Numbered from the stretch's first letter, positions 44,350 through 53,344 are shown. The stretch is DNA of 64,000 bases from Rhodospirillum rubrum ATCC 11170 (GCF_000013085.1 NC_007643.1:2651001-2715000); one strand, 5' to 3'. Numbers and translations: made by a program. Notes: generated by a model not told the origin, from the sequence alone.

Positions 44350-45215
44350 CCGTTATTCGCCCCCCAACCCCTGGGAAGGGGACATTGGCCATTTCCGATG
44401 AGGAATACACGAAATTTTGTGACTTTTTCTATCGCAAAACAGGGATAAGTTTTCAATTAAGCAAAAAATATTATGTTGAAAGAAGGATAATAGACCGAGC
44501 GATAAAAACAGGATCTTGCGACTTCAGAGAATATTTTACATTTCTCCGCTTCGATATGTCCGGAGAAGAGATGCAGGTCCTGGTTAATTCCATGACGGTT
44601 AACGAGACCTATTTCTTTCGCGAAGATTATCAATTCAACGCTCTGGTCGCCAATATCCTGCCGGCGATCATCAAAACCAAACGTCGGTCGATGCCGATCC
44701 GCATCTGGTCGGTGCCCTGTTCGTCTGGCGAGGAGCCCTATTCCATCGCCATCACGATCCTCGAAAAATGGGATCAGGCCGATAATTGGGACATTGAGAT
44801 CCACGCCTCGGACATCGATAGCAAGATTTTGGCCGAAGCGCGGGCGGGGATATTCGGGGCCCGTTCGCTCGCGCGGGTCCCTCCTGCGATTTTATTGAAG
44901 TATTTCACCCCACGCTCCGAGGGTTCTTATCAGATCTGCGAAGGATTGCGCGGATCGATCGATTTTTCCCTGGTCAACATTATCGACACCAAGCAAACAA
45001 AAAACATAACCGGGATCGATGTTATATTTTGTCGCAATCTTCTTATATATTTTGACGACATAACCCGACGAGAAACGGTCGAGATGTTCTATCAGAACAT
45101 GGCTCCCGGCGGATTTGTCTGCCTAGGACACTCCGAAAGCATGAGCCGGATGACGTCTTTATTCATCCCGCGCAAGTTCGGCGACACCATTGTTTATCAA
45201 AAACCCCAGGAATGA
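44346..45215 (+). CDS. cheR: Chemotaxis protein methyltransferase CheR
   Basis: CheR methylates receptor glutamates using S-adenosylmethionine. The 289-residue protein has the N-terminal helical domain, NETYFFRE, WSVPCSSGEEPYSIAI (SAM site), DIDSKILAEARAGIF and FCRNLLIYFD, ending CLGHSES. The ATG overlaps the upstream TGA. The first 150 bases and some later parts are conspicuously richer in A and T than neighbours, with ATA, AGA and TTA codons, which may reflect an exchanged segment. Confidence 0.93.
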   Translation: MTVIRPPTPGKGTLAISDEEYTKFCDFFYRKTGISFQLSKKYYVERRIIDRAIKTGSCDFREYFTFLRFDMSGEEMQVLVNSMTVNETYFFREDYQFNALVANILPAIIKTKRRSMPIRIWSVPCSSGEEPYSIAITILEKWDQADNWDIEIHASDIDSKILAEARAGIFGARSLARVPPAILLKYFTPRSEGSYQICEGLRGSIDFSLVNIIDTKQTKNITGIDVIFCRNLLIYFDDITRRETVEMFYQNMAPGGFVCLGHSESMSRMTSLFIPRKFGDTIVYQKPQE

Positions 45216-45220
45216 GCGCC

Positions 45221-45619
45221 ATGTCCCCTCTCTCCGCTCCCTGCGTCACGCCGCGCGTCCTGGTGATCGATGACAGCATAACCATGCGGTTGTTTTACCG
45301 GTCGGTGCTGGAGGCCGCCGGCTTCGAAGTCGAAGAGGCGATCAACGGGGTCGAAGGCTACGAGAAGGTTTTGTCGAACGATTTCGACTTGCTGATCGTC
45401 GATATCAACATGCCGAAGATGGACGGCTATTCGATGCTGCGCGCCATCCGCCGCGACAGCGCCGTTTTGGGGGTGCCCGCTCTCACCATCAGCATGGAAT
45501 CGGGCGACGCCGACGCCCTCAAGGCCTTCGAGGCCGGGGCGAATTATTATCTGGTCAAGCCGGTCGCTCCGGCGATGCTGACCGAGGTCGCTCAATTGCT
45601 GGCGGGGGTCGGTCGATGA
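45221..45619 (+). CDS. CheY-like response regulator
   Basis: The 132-residue single receiver domain has the acidic pair in VIDDS, phospho-acceptor Asp61 in IVDINMPKMDG, and Lys in YLVKP. The Thr position reads Ser (LTISMES). ATG 45221 has AGGA at nine bases; the alternative ATG 45212 overlaps the cheR stop but has no spacing. It lies between cheR and cheA and overlaps cheA by ATGA. It is the likely output or phosphate-sink regulator. Confidence 0.9.
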   Translation: MSPLSAPCVTPRVLVIDDSITMRLFYRSVLEAAGFEVEEAINGVEGYEKVLSNDFDLLIVDINMPKMDGYSMLRAIRRDSAVLGVPALTISMESGDADALKAFEAGANYYLVKPVAPAMLTEVAQLLAGVGR

Positions 45620-48204
45620 GCACGCCGCTGCTGCTCCGCTTCCTCTCCGAGGCCCGCGACCTGTTGCAGACCGCCGCCAGCGGCTTGCTGGCGCTCGAAA
45701 AGACGCCGGGCGACGACGCCGCCCTCAACGAGGTGTTTCGCTCGGTTCACACCTTGAAGGGATCGGTCGGGCTGTTCGACTACCCGGCCTTCACCAAACT
45801 GGTTCATGCCGGCGAAGATGTTCTGAGCGCGGTGCGCGCCGGACAGGTGGCGCTGACCTCCGAACTGGTCGATCTGCTGCTCGATACCCTCGATCAGGTC
45901 GGAGCCTGGGTCGATGCGATCGAGCGCTCCGGGCTCCTGCCCGATGGCGCCGAGGGCCTCTCTCTCGCCCTGACCACCAGCCTGCGGGCGACCCTGCCCC
46001 GGGAACACGGCGCCGAGCCGACCTCCGCGCCCGAGCCGACGGAAGCACCGGTCTCCATCGATCACCTCGCCCTCCTGCCGGAGGCGGATCGGCTGGCCGC
46101 GTTCCGGGCGGCCCTCTGCGGAGCCCCCTTGCTGTCTTTGGACTACGCTCCCGCCGAGGATTGCTTTTTCAGCGGTGAGGACCCGGTCAATCTGTTCCGC
46201 CAGATACCAGACCTGTTCTCTCTGGTGATCGAGCCGCGAACCCCCTGGCAAAGCGTCGAAACGGTCGATCCCTATTGCTGCCTGCTGCGCCTGCGGGCTC
46301 TCTGCGGCGGGAACAAGACCGCGATCGAGCAGCTTTTTCGCTATGTCATCGAACAGGTGACGGTCCATACGGTGCCGGCCCATCTGCTGGTGATCCCCCA
46401 AGGGGAGCGCAATGACGGCCCGGTCTACGGCGATTTCGTCGAGGAGGCCTCGACCCATCTCGCCAAGGCCGACTGGCCGGCTTTGCGCCGGGCGGTCGGC
46501 GCCTTGCTAGACCTCACCGCCCGCCCGTTGTTCGTCGCCTCGGCCCTGAGGTGGCTCGACGCGGTCTTGTCGGTCCCGACGCCCGATCCGGGGTGGGTCG
46601 AGGCACTGATCGCGGCGGTCGCCCACGGCAACGCGGTGGTCTTGCCGCCGGCCGGCACGGGCGCGGCCTCCGCCCGCTCCAGCGCCGCCCTGTCGGCCAC
46701 CATCCTGTCGATCCTTGACGGCCAGCGGGTGATCCTCGAGATGCCCCGGGACGAGGGGCTCCCCGGTCGTCTGGCCTCGGTGGCGCGCACGGTCGACAAT
46801 GTTCTGCGCGCCGCTGGCCATGACACCGCGCCGTGGACCGGGGCGACGGCGGCGGCGGGCCAAAGCGGGTCGGCCGCGCCGATGCTGGCCTTTCTCGCCG
46901 CCCTTTTCGAGACCTCCGAAACGACGAACGAAACGGCGAGCGAAACGGCGAGCGAAACGGTGGGCGCCCCGCCTCCCGAGGGGGGGGAGGCGCTCGGCCC
47001 GGTCCTCGCCGACCAGCGGCCGGCCAACCGCGTGCTGAAAGTTGATCAGGCCAAGATCGACACCCTGATGGCCTTGATCGGCGAATTGGTGGTGTCGAAG
47101 AACAGCCTGCCGTTCCTGGCGCGGCGGGCCGAGGAAGTCCATGGTTCACGCGAGATGGGGCGCGAGATCAAGGACACCTTCGCCGTGGTCGACCGCTTGG
47201 CCCAGGAGATGCAGGCCGCCATCATGGCCGTCCGCATGCTGCCGGTCTCGGAGGTCTTCGAACGCTTCCCCCGGCTGGTGCGCGACATCGCCCGCAAGCT
47301 GGGCAAGCACATCGACTTGGTGATCGAGGGGGAGGATACCGCCGCCGACAAGACGATCGTCGAGATGCTGGGAGACCCGTTGCTCCACATCATCCGCAAT
47401 TCCCTTGATCACGGCATTGAATCGCCGGAGGAGCGCGAGGCCGCCGGCAAGCCGCCGACGGCCCGCGTCCTGGTCAAGGCGTTCCACGACAGTGATCAGG
47501 TGGTGATCGAGGTTTCCGACGATGGCCGCGGCATCGACCCGGTCAAGATCCGCGCCGCGGCGGTCGCCAAGGGCGTGATCGAGGCCGAGCGAGCCGCCCG
47601 GCTGAGCGACCAGGAGGCGGTCAATCTGGTGTTCCTTCCCGGCTTCTCAACCGCCGGCCAGGTCTCCGACCTGTCGGGGCGCGGCGTCGGCATGGACGTG
47701 GTGGTCTCCACGATGGACAAGGCCAACGGCGTGGTCAGCCTGTCCTCGACCCCGGGCCTCGGCACCACCGTCCGCCTGTCGCTGCCGCTGAGCATGGCGG
47801 TGACCCGGGTGATGATGGTCGAGGCCGGCGGCGGCATGCTGTTTGGCATCCCCATGGACCATATCGCCCAAACGGTGCGGATCCCGCGCAAGGCGGTCCG
47901 CCGGATCAAGCAGTCGGAAGCCTTCGTCCTGCGCGACGCCATCGTGCCACTGGTGCGGCTCGACACCCTGCTCGGCCTCGCCCCCCCTGTCTGGTTCGGC
48001 GATGAGTCGCAAGAGGACGCGGTCTTGGTCGTGCGGGTCGGCAATGCCCTGACCGGTTTGGTCGTCGACCATTTCCGCGAGGGAATGGATATCATTTTGA
48101 AGCCCTTCGATGGCATCCTGGCCGGCCTTCCCGGGTATTCGGGCACCGCGCTGCTCGGCGATGGCCGGGTCTTGCTGGTGCTCAATCTGAAGGAGCTGTT
48201 TTGA
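45616..48204 (+). CDS. cheA: Chemotaxis histidine kinase CheA
   Basis: The 862-residue kinase has an N-terminal HPt domain with phospho-acceptor His45 (VHTLKGSVG), a long divergent region (about residues 130-470) ending in the low-complexity ETASETASETVG, a dimerisation helix pair (about 475-540), the ATPase domain (HIIRNSLDHGIESPEEREA with Asn595, DDGRGID, GFSTAGQVSDLSGRGVGMDVV) and a C-terminal CheW-like domain. A standard CheA is about 650 residues; the extra length lies in the middle, where the P2 domain would be. It overlaps both neighbours or is adjacent with no gap, and is the operon's central enzyme. Confidence 0.95.
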   Translation: MSTPLLLRFLSEARDLLQTAASGLLALEKTPGDDAALNEVFRSVHTLKGSVGLFDYPAFTKLVHAGEDVLSAVRAGQVALTSELVDLLLDTLDQVGAWVDAIERSGLLPDGAEGLSLALTTSLRATLPREHGAEPTSAPEPTEAPVSIDHLALLPEADRLAAFRAALCGAPLLSLDYAPAEDCFFSGEDPVNLFRQIPDLFSLVIEPRTPWQSVETVDPYCCLLRLRALCGGNKTAIEQLFRYVIEQVTVHTVPAHLLVIPQGERNDGPVYGDFVEEASTHLAKADWPALRRAVGALLDLTARPLFVASALRWLDAVLSVPTPDPGWVEALIAAVAHGNAVVLPPAGTGAASARSSAALSATILSILDGQRVILEMPRDEGLPGRLASVARTVDNVLRAAGHDTAPWTGATAAAGQSGSAAPMLAFLAALFETSETTNETASETASETVGAPPPEGGEALGPVLADQRPANRVLKVDQAKIDTLMALIGELVVSKNSLPFLARRAEEVHGSREMGREIKDTFAVVDRLAQEMQAAIMAVRMLPVSEVFERFPRLVRDIARKLGKHIDLVIEGEDTAADKTIVEMLGDPLLHIIRNSLDHGIESPEEREAAGKPPTARVLVKAFHDSDQVVIEVSDDGRGIDPVKIRAAAVAKGVIEAERAARLSDQEAVNLVFLPGFSTAGQVSDLSGRGVGMDVVVSTMDKANGVVSLSSTPGLGTTVRLSLPLSMAVTRVMMVEAGGGMLFGIPMDHIAQTVRIPRKAVRRIKQSEAFVLRDAIVPLVRLDTLLGLAPPVWFGDESQEDAVLVVRVGNALTGLVVDHFREGMDIILKPFDGILAGLPGYSGTALLGDGRVLLVLNLKELF

Positions 48205-48205
48205 G

Positions 48206-48451
48206 ATGCCGATCCGGACCAGCAAGACCACCATCACGATCGAAGGCGCCTGCACCGTCGAGGACGCCCTGCCTCTGCTCGAAGCGTTGCAGGCGACCCC
48301 CAAGGCCAAGGTGGCGCTGAAAACCTGCACCCATCTGCACAGCGCCGCCTTGCAGGTGTTGCTGGCGCTGCGACCGCCCCTCCTCTCGCTGCCCGAGGAG
48401 CCCTTCCTCGCCCGCTGGATTGCGCCGGCGCTGAAAGCGGACGGGCGATGA
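48206..48451 (+). CDS. Small STAS-like protein
   Basis: The 81-residue protein resembles a minimal STAS domain: a beta strand (TITIEGACTVEDALPLLEAL), KVALKTCTHLHSAALQVLLAL in the place of the usual DS-G/A-L phospho-switch, and a terminal helix. The normal Asp-Ser pair reads His-Ser. It begins one base after the cheA stop codon and overlaps the ParA-like gene by ATGA. Small STAS proteins of this kind sit in some chemosensory operons; function is not known. Confidence 0.7.
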   Translation: MPIRTSKTTITIEGACTVEDALPLLEALQATPKAKVALKTCTHLHSAALQVLLALRPPLLSLPEEPFLARWIAPALKADGR

Positions 48452-49227
48452 CCGCCCCCTTCGTCCTCTCCGTTTCCAACCGCAAGGGGGGCAGCGGCAA
48501 GAGCACCACGGTGGTCAACCTCGCCGCCGAATGGGCGGCCCGGCATCGGCGCGTCCTGGTCGTCGACCTCGATACCCAGGGCCATGCCGGGTTGGGGCTG
48601 GGGATCAGCGTGGCCAAAGGCGCCCCGACCGCCCACCATATCTTCCGCGACCCGACCTTCGATCTGTCAACGGCGGTGGTGGAAAGCGCCTGGGCCGGCC
48701 TCGCCTGCGCCCCGGCCGATCCCCTGTTCCAGGCCGAAGGTCCTCACGGCCTCGACGTCCTGGCCCGGCAGCTCCGGCGCCCGGCAATCGCCGAGGCCTT
48801 CGATGTGGTCATCCTTGATACGCCGCCCTCGCTCGATTTCCTCTTGATGAACGCCCTGGCCGCCGCCGATGGCGTGGTGATCCCGATGCTGCCGCACGCG
48901 CTGTCGGCCGAGGGGGTCAAGCAATTGACCCGGCTGCTCTACCGCATCGCCACCACCGCCAATCCCGGCCTGAGATTGGTCGGCCTGCTGCCGGTGACCC
49001 TCAATTCCCGCATCAACCATCACCAGTCCGTCCTCGATGAGGTAACCCGCCAGTTCGGTCCGGAGCGGGTTCTGCGCGGCATCCGCACCGACATCGCCCT
49101 GGCCGAAGCGTTCGCCGCCGGAAAGCCGGCCCGGGTTCACGCGCCGCGATCGCGCGGCGCGATGGATTATTTCCTCCTTGCCGACGAACTTCCCCAGCTG
49201 TGGCCGGGATCGTTGGCCGCTTCATAA
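48448..49227 (+). CDS. ParA/MinD-like ATPase of the chemosensory operon
   Basis: The 259-residue protein has a deviant Walker A motif (RKGGSGKST, Lys13 and Lys18), VVDLDTQGHAGLG, VILDTPPSLDFLLMNAL and a Soj/ParA-like C-terminus. In Rhodobacter sphaeroides the ParA homologue PpfA, encoded in a che operon, positions the cytoplasmic chemoreceptor cluster. With a soluble receptor at the head of this operon, the same role is likely here. It overlaps the STAS-like gene and precedes a cheY by 14 bases. Confidence 0.9.
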   Translation: MTAPFVLSVSNRKGGSGKSTTVVNLAAEWAARHRRVLVVDLDTQGHAGLGLGISVAKGAPTAHHIFRDPTFDLSTAVVESAWAGLACAPADPLFQAEGPHGLDVLARQLRRPAIAEAFDVVILDTPPSLDFLLMNALAAADGVVIPMLPHALSAEGVKQLTRLLYRIATTANPGLRLVGLLPVTLNSRINHHQSVLDEVTRQFGPERVLRGIRTDIALAEAFAAGKPARVHAPRSRGAMDYFLLADELPQLWPGSLAAS

Positions 49228-49241
49228 GAAAAGGGTTTCAA

Positions 49242-49616
49242 ATGACGAGCACGATATTCCTGGTCGATGATTCGGCCACCGTCCTCATGAGCATGGAGAC
49301 GATCCTGCGCCGGGCCGGGTTCACCATCGCCCAGGCCAGCAGCGGCGAGGATGCCCTCGCCCAGTTGGAAAAGGGACTGAAGCCGGCCTTGATCATCACC
49401 GATATCCATATGCCGGGCATGAACGGCATCGATCTGATCCGCAAGGTCCGCACCATGGCCGGCTTCCAGTTCATTCCGATTCTGGTGGTGACCACCGAAT
49501 CCCAGCAATCGAAGCGCGATGAGGCGCGCGCGGCCAAGGCCACCGGCTGGCTGGTCAAACCGGTTCAGCCGGACGATCTGTTGAAGGTGGTCAAGCAGAT
49601 CCTTCCCAACGGTTGA
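49242..49616 (+). CDS. CheY-like response regulator
   Basis: The 124-residue receiver has FLVDDS, Asp54 in IITDIHMPGMNG, VVTTES with the conserved Thr, and WLVKPVQ. It is the most canonical CheY of the three single receivers in the operon. ATG 49242 follows AAAGGG. The next gene starts eleven bases on and carries a CheZ-like motif, so the pair may be regulator and phosphatase. Confidence 0.92.
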   Translation: MTSTIFLVDDSATVLMSMETILRRAGFTIAQASSGEDALAQLEKGLKPALIITDIHMPGMNGIDLIRKVRTMAGFQFIPILVVTTESQQSKRDEARAAKATGWLVKPVQPDDLLKVVKQILPNG

Positions 49617-49627
49617 AAGCGCCAGAC

Positions 49628-50341
49628 ATGGATCAGTCCAAGCCGCCGCGCGAAGGTTCGCCGTCCACGCCGTTCCCCAGGATCGCCCTGGCGGCCGGGT
49701 GCGTCGCGGCCTTGGCGACCGCGGTGGCCGGCCCGTTCGGACCGCTGTGCGCCGGGATCGCCGCGGCCGCCGCCTTTTTCTACGCTCACCGTCACTCGGC
49801 GCAGCAGCAGGCCCGCCTCCATCAGCGCAAACAGGCGCGCGTCGCCGAAGAAGTGCTCCAGTACCGCACCTTTACCAAGGTATTGCGCGATCAGGGGCTG
49901 CGCATCTCGGACATGACCGAAAAGGCGGCCCTGACCCTGGGGTCCGGCCTGCAGGAGATGGACGCCGGGGTGAGCGCGGCCCTCGCCGGGATCGAGGGCG
50001 GGGCCGACCCCGTCCAGCTTCGCGATGAGGTCGCCGCCATCGCCCGCCCGCTCGTTCCGATGCTGGGCACGCTGCAATTCCAGGATGTGACCCGCCAGCA
50101 ATTAATGTTTCTATCGCGGCTTTCGATCCTGCTCGACCGGCATGTGGAGGACATGGCGGAGGTGCTGGGCGATCGCCGATCGGTCGACCACGCCCCCCGC
50201 TTCAAAGACCTCTTCGACCAAGCCCTCGAAGACACGGTGATGACCTCGCAACGCAACGACCATCACGGCGCGAGTGGAGTGGATGTGGTCGAGGCCAGCG
50301 GTCCGGCGGTCGAGTTGTTCACCGACGGAGCGCCGCCATGA
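49628..50341 (+). CDS. Membrane-anchored helical protein with a CheZ-like motif
   Basis: The 237-residue protein has a hydrophobic N-terminal stretch (residues 18-53, one long helix or a hairpin) and then alpha-helical sequence. LGTLQFQDVTRQQLMFL (residues 147-163) contains FQDxTxQ with Asp153 and Gln157, the spacing of the catalytic Asp143 and Gln147 of E. coli CheZ (FQDLTGQ). This suggests a remote CheZ homologue removing phosphate from CheY. I know of no annotated family for the whole protein. ATG 49628 was chosen over the TTG at 49613. It lies between two cheY genes and overlaps the next by ATGA. Confidence 0.7.
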   Translation: MDQSKPPREGSPSTPFPRIALAAGCVAALATAVAGPFGPLCAGIAAAAAFFYAHRHSAQQQARLHQRKQARVAEEVLQYRTFTKVLRDQGLRISDMTEKAALTLGSGLQEMDAGVSAALAGIEGGADPVQLRDEVAAIARPLVPMLGTLQFQDVTRQQLMFLSRLSILLDRHVEDMAEVLGDRRSVDHAPRFKDLFDQALEDTVMTSQRNDHHGASGVDVVEASGPAVELFTDGAPP

Positions 50342-50718
50342 GCGCGATCCTGATTGTCGATGACGTTCCGGTGGTCCGCCTTGTCCTCGCCCGGATCCTC
50401 AAAAAGGCCGGCCATAGTGTGTACGAGGCGGGAAGCGGCGTCGAGGCCTTGGATATCGTCGCCCACCGCCCGATCGAGGTGCTGTTGACCGACTTGTGGA
50501 TGCCGGAAGGCGACGGGATCGCCTTGCTGGGCCGGATCAAATCCGGCCATCCCCGCATCGCCCGCATCGCGATGAGCGGGGGAACCCCCCACACCAGCCT
50601 GGGGGCCTCGCTGGCCGCCGCCGGCGCGGTCGAGGGGGTGATCGTTCTGACCAAGCCGATCGAGAAGGCCGACCTGCTTGACGCGATCGAGCGGTCGCTG
50701 GCCGAGGCCGGGCGATGA
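50338..50718 (+). CDS. CheY-like response regulator
   Basis: The 126-residue receiver has ILIVDDV, Asp52 in LLTDLWMPEGDG, a Ser in place of the Thr (IAMSGG) and VLTKPIEK. Overlap with the upstream gene is ATGA at 50338, and with the downstream gene ATGA at 50715. The AMSGG segment is typical of receivers from mixed two-component systems rather than flagellar CheY. Confidence 0.9.
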   Translation: MSAILIVDDVPVVRLVLARILKKAGHSVYEAGSGVEALDIVAHRPIEVLLTDLWMPEGDGIALLGRIKSGHPRIARIAMSGGTPHTSLGASLAAAGAVEGVIVLTKPIEKADLLDAIERSLAEAGR

Positions 50719-52199
50719 GCGAAGGGATCGGCGGTGGCAGAGACCGTGAAAACCAACCGCGCAGGCGTTCATCGCCTCGCCAAAAGAAAGACCCCGCGGG
50801 TATGGAGGAAGCGATGACAAAGACTCCGGGCGGATCCAGCGGATCGACCGCGTCCCGTCGCCGAGAGCACCCGCCGTTAAACGGGGATCCTGTCACGCGG
50901 ACCCATTCCAGAATCGATCCCGTGAAGCGGCGACGTCGCGGACAACCGGGGAGGCGTTTTCCGCTCGCCGCCCTCGTCGGACCGGCCCTGGTCATCGTCG
51001 CGGTTTTGCTGGGCGAGGGGCTGGTTTTCCTGCTGCCCTCGCTGAACGGTCCTCCCCCCTTGCTTCTTCGTCTGATGGTCGCGCTGTCGGTGGCGACGGT
51101 GCTGTTCGTCGCCGCCTCTCGAAAGCGACGGCCCGCCGCGCCAGCCTCCCCCGCCGCGCCAAGCGGCCCCGATCATCCGCCGGCGACGGTGGAGGCGCCG
51201 CCCGCCGCGTTCGACGCCCTGAACTATGGACGATGCCTTTCCGACACGATGGCGGGCTTCGCCGATTTTTCCGAGAGGATGAAAAAAGAAACCACCGCAA
51301 TCATCCATGACACCGACCGGAACGCCGTTGACCTGATGACGCATTTACGCGAGGTCGAAAACGGCCTTGAAGCGCTCCTTGAGTTCATCACCGCGACCGG
51401 GTCGAACGAGCGGGTTGTCCAGATCATCGATCGAACCGAGAGCCAGCTTGTGCGGAGCCAGACGCTGATCGCCGATTTCTCCCGCGACCGCGAAGAGGAC
51501 ACGATCAAGGTCAAGGCCGGCATGGGCGACATCGGACAGGTGGTGTCCGAACTCAGCAAGACCGTTCAAACCATCCGCGGCATCGCCCGCCAAACCCGCA
51601 TGCTGGCCTTGAACGCCACCATCGAGGCGGTCCGCGCCGGCGAGGCCGGTCGCGGCTTCGCCATCGTCGCCGCCGAGGTCAAGGACCTGTCTCTGCGATC
51701 GGATCAGGCGGCGATCGCCATCGGCGAGGGGATTTCCCGGCTGGAAACAGCGGTGCAAACCAGCCTCGACACCATCGTCGGCGAACGCATCGCCAAGGAG
51801 GAAAGCGGTTTCGCCGTCATGTCCGAAGCGGTCACGGAGCTGACCGAAAATCTGCAGACCCTGATCAGCCAGCAACACGACACCCTGACCAAGGTGCGCT
51901 ATGAAAACGAGCGATTGGCCACGCCGATCTTGCAGATGATCGGCTCGATCCAGTTCCAGGACGTGGTGAAGCGGCGCATGGAGGCCCTGGTGACCTGTTT
52001 TGGCCATATCTCCGACGCCATCGCCTCCTCGGCCACCGAGATATCCGATCCATCGATCTCCAGCCTTGACGAAATGAACAGGCGATCCCGGCGCCAGATG
52101 GATGAAATGGTCAGCTTCGCCATCGATCAGCTGGAAAACAGCCACGACGAACACACCGCGAAATCGGCAAAAACCCCGTCGTTGATCGAGCTTTTCTGA
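50715..52199 (+). CDS. Membrane-bound receptor-like (MCP) protein with a divergent tip
   Basis: The product (up to 494 residues) has a basic Arg-rich N-terminus, two hydrophobic helices (around residues 85-105 and 117-133) without a periplasmic domain between them, and a coiled-coil receptor domain with the altered tip ARQTRMLALNATIEAVRAG instead of [19 protein letters not shown]. Near the C-terminus IQFQDVVKRRMEAL (Asp416) recalls the FQD motif of the protein at 49628 but has Arg in place of the Gln. The ATG at 50715 overlaps the upstream stop; ATG 50814 has a better GGAGG site and may be the true start. It closes the operon. Confidence 0.82.
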   Translation: MSEGIGGGRDRENQPRRRSSPRQKKDPAGMEEAMTKTPGGSSGSTASRRREHPPLNGDPVTRTHSRIDPVKRRRRGQPGRRFPLAALVGPALVIVAVLLGEGLVFLLPSLNGPPPLLLRLMVALSVATVLFVAASRKRRPAAPASPAAPSGPDHPPATVEAPPAAFDALNYGRCLSDTMAGFADFSERMKKETTAIIHDTDRNAVDLMTHLREVENGLEALLEFITATGSNERVVQIIDRTESQLVRSQTLIADFSRDREEDTIKVKAGMGDIGQVVSELSKTVQTIRGIARQTRMLALNATIEAVRAGEAGRGFAIVAAEVKDLSLRSDQAAIAIGEGISRLETAVQTSLDTIVGERIAKEESGFAVMSEAVTELTENLQTLISQQHDTLTKVRYENERLATPILQMIGSIQFQDVVKRRMEALVTCFGHISDAIASSATEISDPSISSLDEMNRRSRRQMDEMVSFAIDQLENSHDEHTAKSAKTPSLIELF

Positions 52200-52269
52200 A
52201 GAACCGAGAGCGACCGGACAAGACAGTCCTGATGAGGGTGTCGATGCCCTCGGCGGCTTTTACCTGTCC

Positions 52270-52306
52270 GCCACAGCGGCGCGGCCGTCGCTCGCGTAGC
52301 TGTGGC
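52270..52306. terminator. Hairpin between convergent genes
   Basis: GCCACAGC and GCTGTGGC form a perfect eight-base stem around a GC-rich loop, in the 129-base gap between the chemosensory operon end and the NmrA-type gene end. It lacks a T-run. Confidence 0.35.
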
Positions 52307-52328
52307 GCTGTCACAGGAAATAAAGGCC

Positions 52329-53267
52329 CTAACGGGCGCACCACATTTCAAAAGTCTCGGGCTTACCTTCGCTGGCCAGCGCTTCAAGGTAGCGAGGCGT
52401 CCATATGGTTTTGAGGAATGCCTCCATCGTGGTCGGCAGTACCGGCCGCACGTCATCGCCGCCCTGAAACCTGACCACGCCGTGATTCAATGCGTCAGCC
52501 GATCGGCTATCGTCCAGCCAATGTTCCGGCGTACCGAACCGGGCGAGATACTCGTTTTCGATCTCCTTTCGGCCTCGGTCGATGAAACGGTATTCGACGG
52601 GCTTGCCGATCTCGCGACCGATCATCGCGGCCAGTTCGTTCATCGTAAGATCTTCGGAGCCCGTTTCCCGGATCACGCGATGGTCGCCGGTCGGATTGGT
52701 CAGTTCCTTGGCGGCCAGCCCGGCGATATCGTCGGTTGCGACCCAAGGCATCTTCAGGTCCGGCTCGTAAAACCAGGCGAGGCGTCCATACTTCGCGACC
52801 GAAGCCGTCCACGCCAGCGTGTTCTCCATGAACCAGGCGGCACGAAGGTGCACCATGTCGATGTCGTTCAGTTCATTGAGCCTTTGGTCGAGATGATGGA
52901 ACAACTCGAAGTGGCCAGTTTTCCCGTCCACGTCCGACCCCATCGCCGACAGGCTGACGGCCAGCTTGACCGGGGAGCCGCGCAGCGCGTCCACGAAGCG
53001 CTGCGCGACCGCCGGATAATGGCCTTCGATGTTGTTCCAATCGGTCTTTACCATCAGGAAGGCGGCTTCGACATCCTGGAAGAAGGTGTCGAGCGCCCCG
53101 GCCCCCGTATCAAAGCTGCCAAGGAATGGTTCGGCGCCGGCCTCCACCAGCGCCTCAAGGGCGGCCCCGCCTCTCGACAGAGCCTTCACCTGATGACCCG
53201 CGCCGAGGAGGGTTCGAGTAAGCTTTGAGCCGATCCTTCCGGTCGCGCCGACAACAGCAATCCGCAT
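52329..53267 (-). CDS. NmrA-family NAD(P)-binding oxidoreductase
   Basis: The 312-residue Rossmann-fold protein has IAVVGATGRIGSKLTRTLLGAG for NADP binding and the extended-SDR-like body of NmrA/QOR2-type proteins (VSLSAMGSD, HLRAAWFMENTL, MPWVATDDIAGLAA). Relatives reduce quinones or sense redox cofactors. ATG 53267 follows GGAG. It is divergent from an AraC regulator, 77 bases away, which probably controls it. Codon use looks slightly less GC-rich than in nearby operons. Confidence 0.85.
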   Translation of the reverse strand: MRIAVVGATGRIGSKLTRTLLGAGHQVKALSRGGAALEALVEAGAEPFLGSFDTGAGALDTFFQDVEAAFLMVKTDWNNIEGHYPAVAQRFVDALRGSPVKLAVSLSAMGSDVDGKTGHFELFHHLDQRLNELNDIDMVHLRAAWFMENTLAWTASVAKYGRLAWFYEPDLKMPWVATDDIAGLAAKELTNPTGDHRVIRETGSEDLTMNELAAMIGREIGKPVEYRFIDRGRKEIENEYLARFGTPEHWLDDSRSADALNHGVVRFQGGDDVRPVLPTTMEAFLKTIWTPRYLEALASEGKPETFEMWCAR

Positions 53268-53344
53268 GACAATCTCCAATGTCGTTATGATCGATCGCCA
53301 ACGGTAGCGGATTGTGGCTTCGGCGCATTTGGATATAATGCCTA

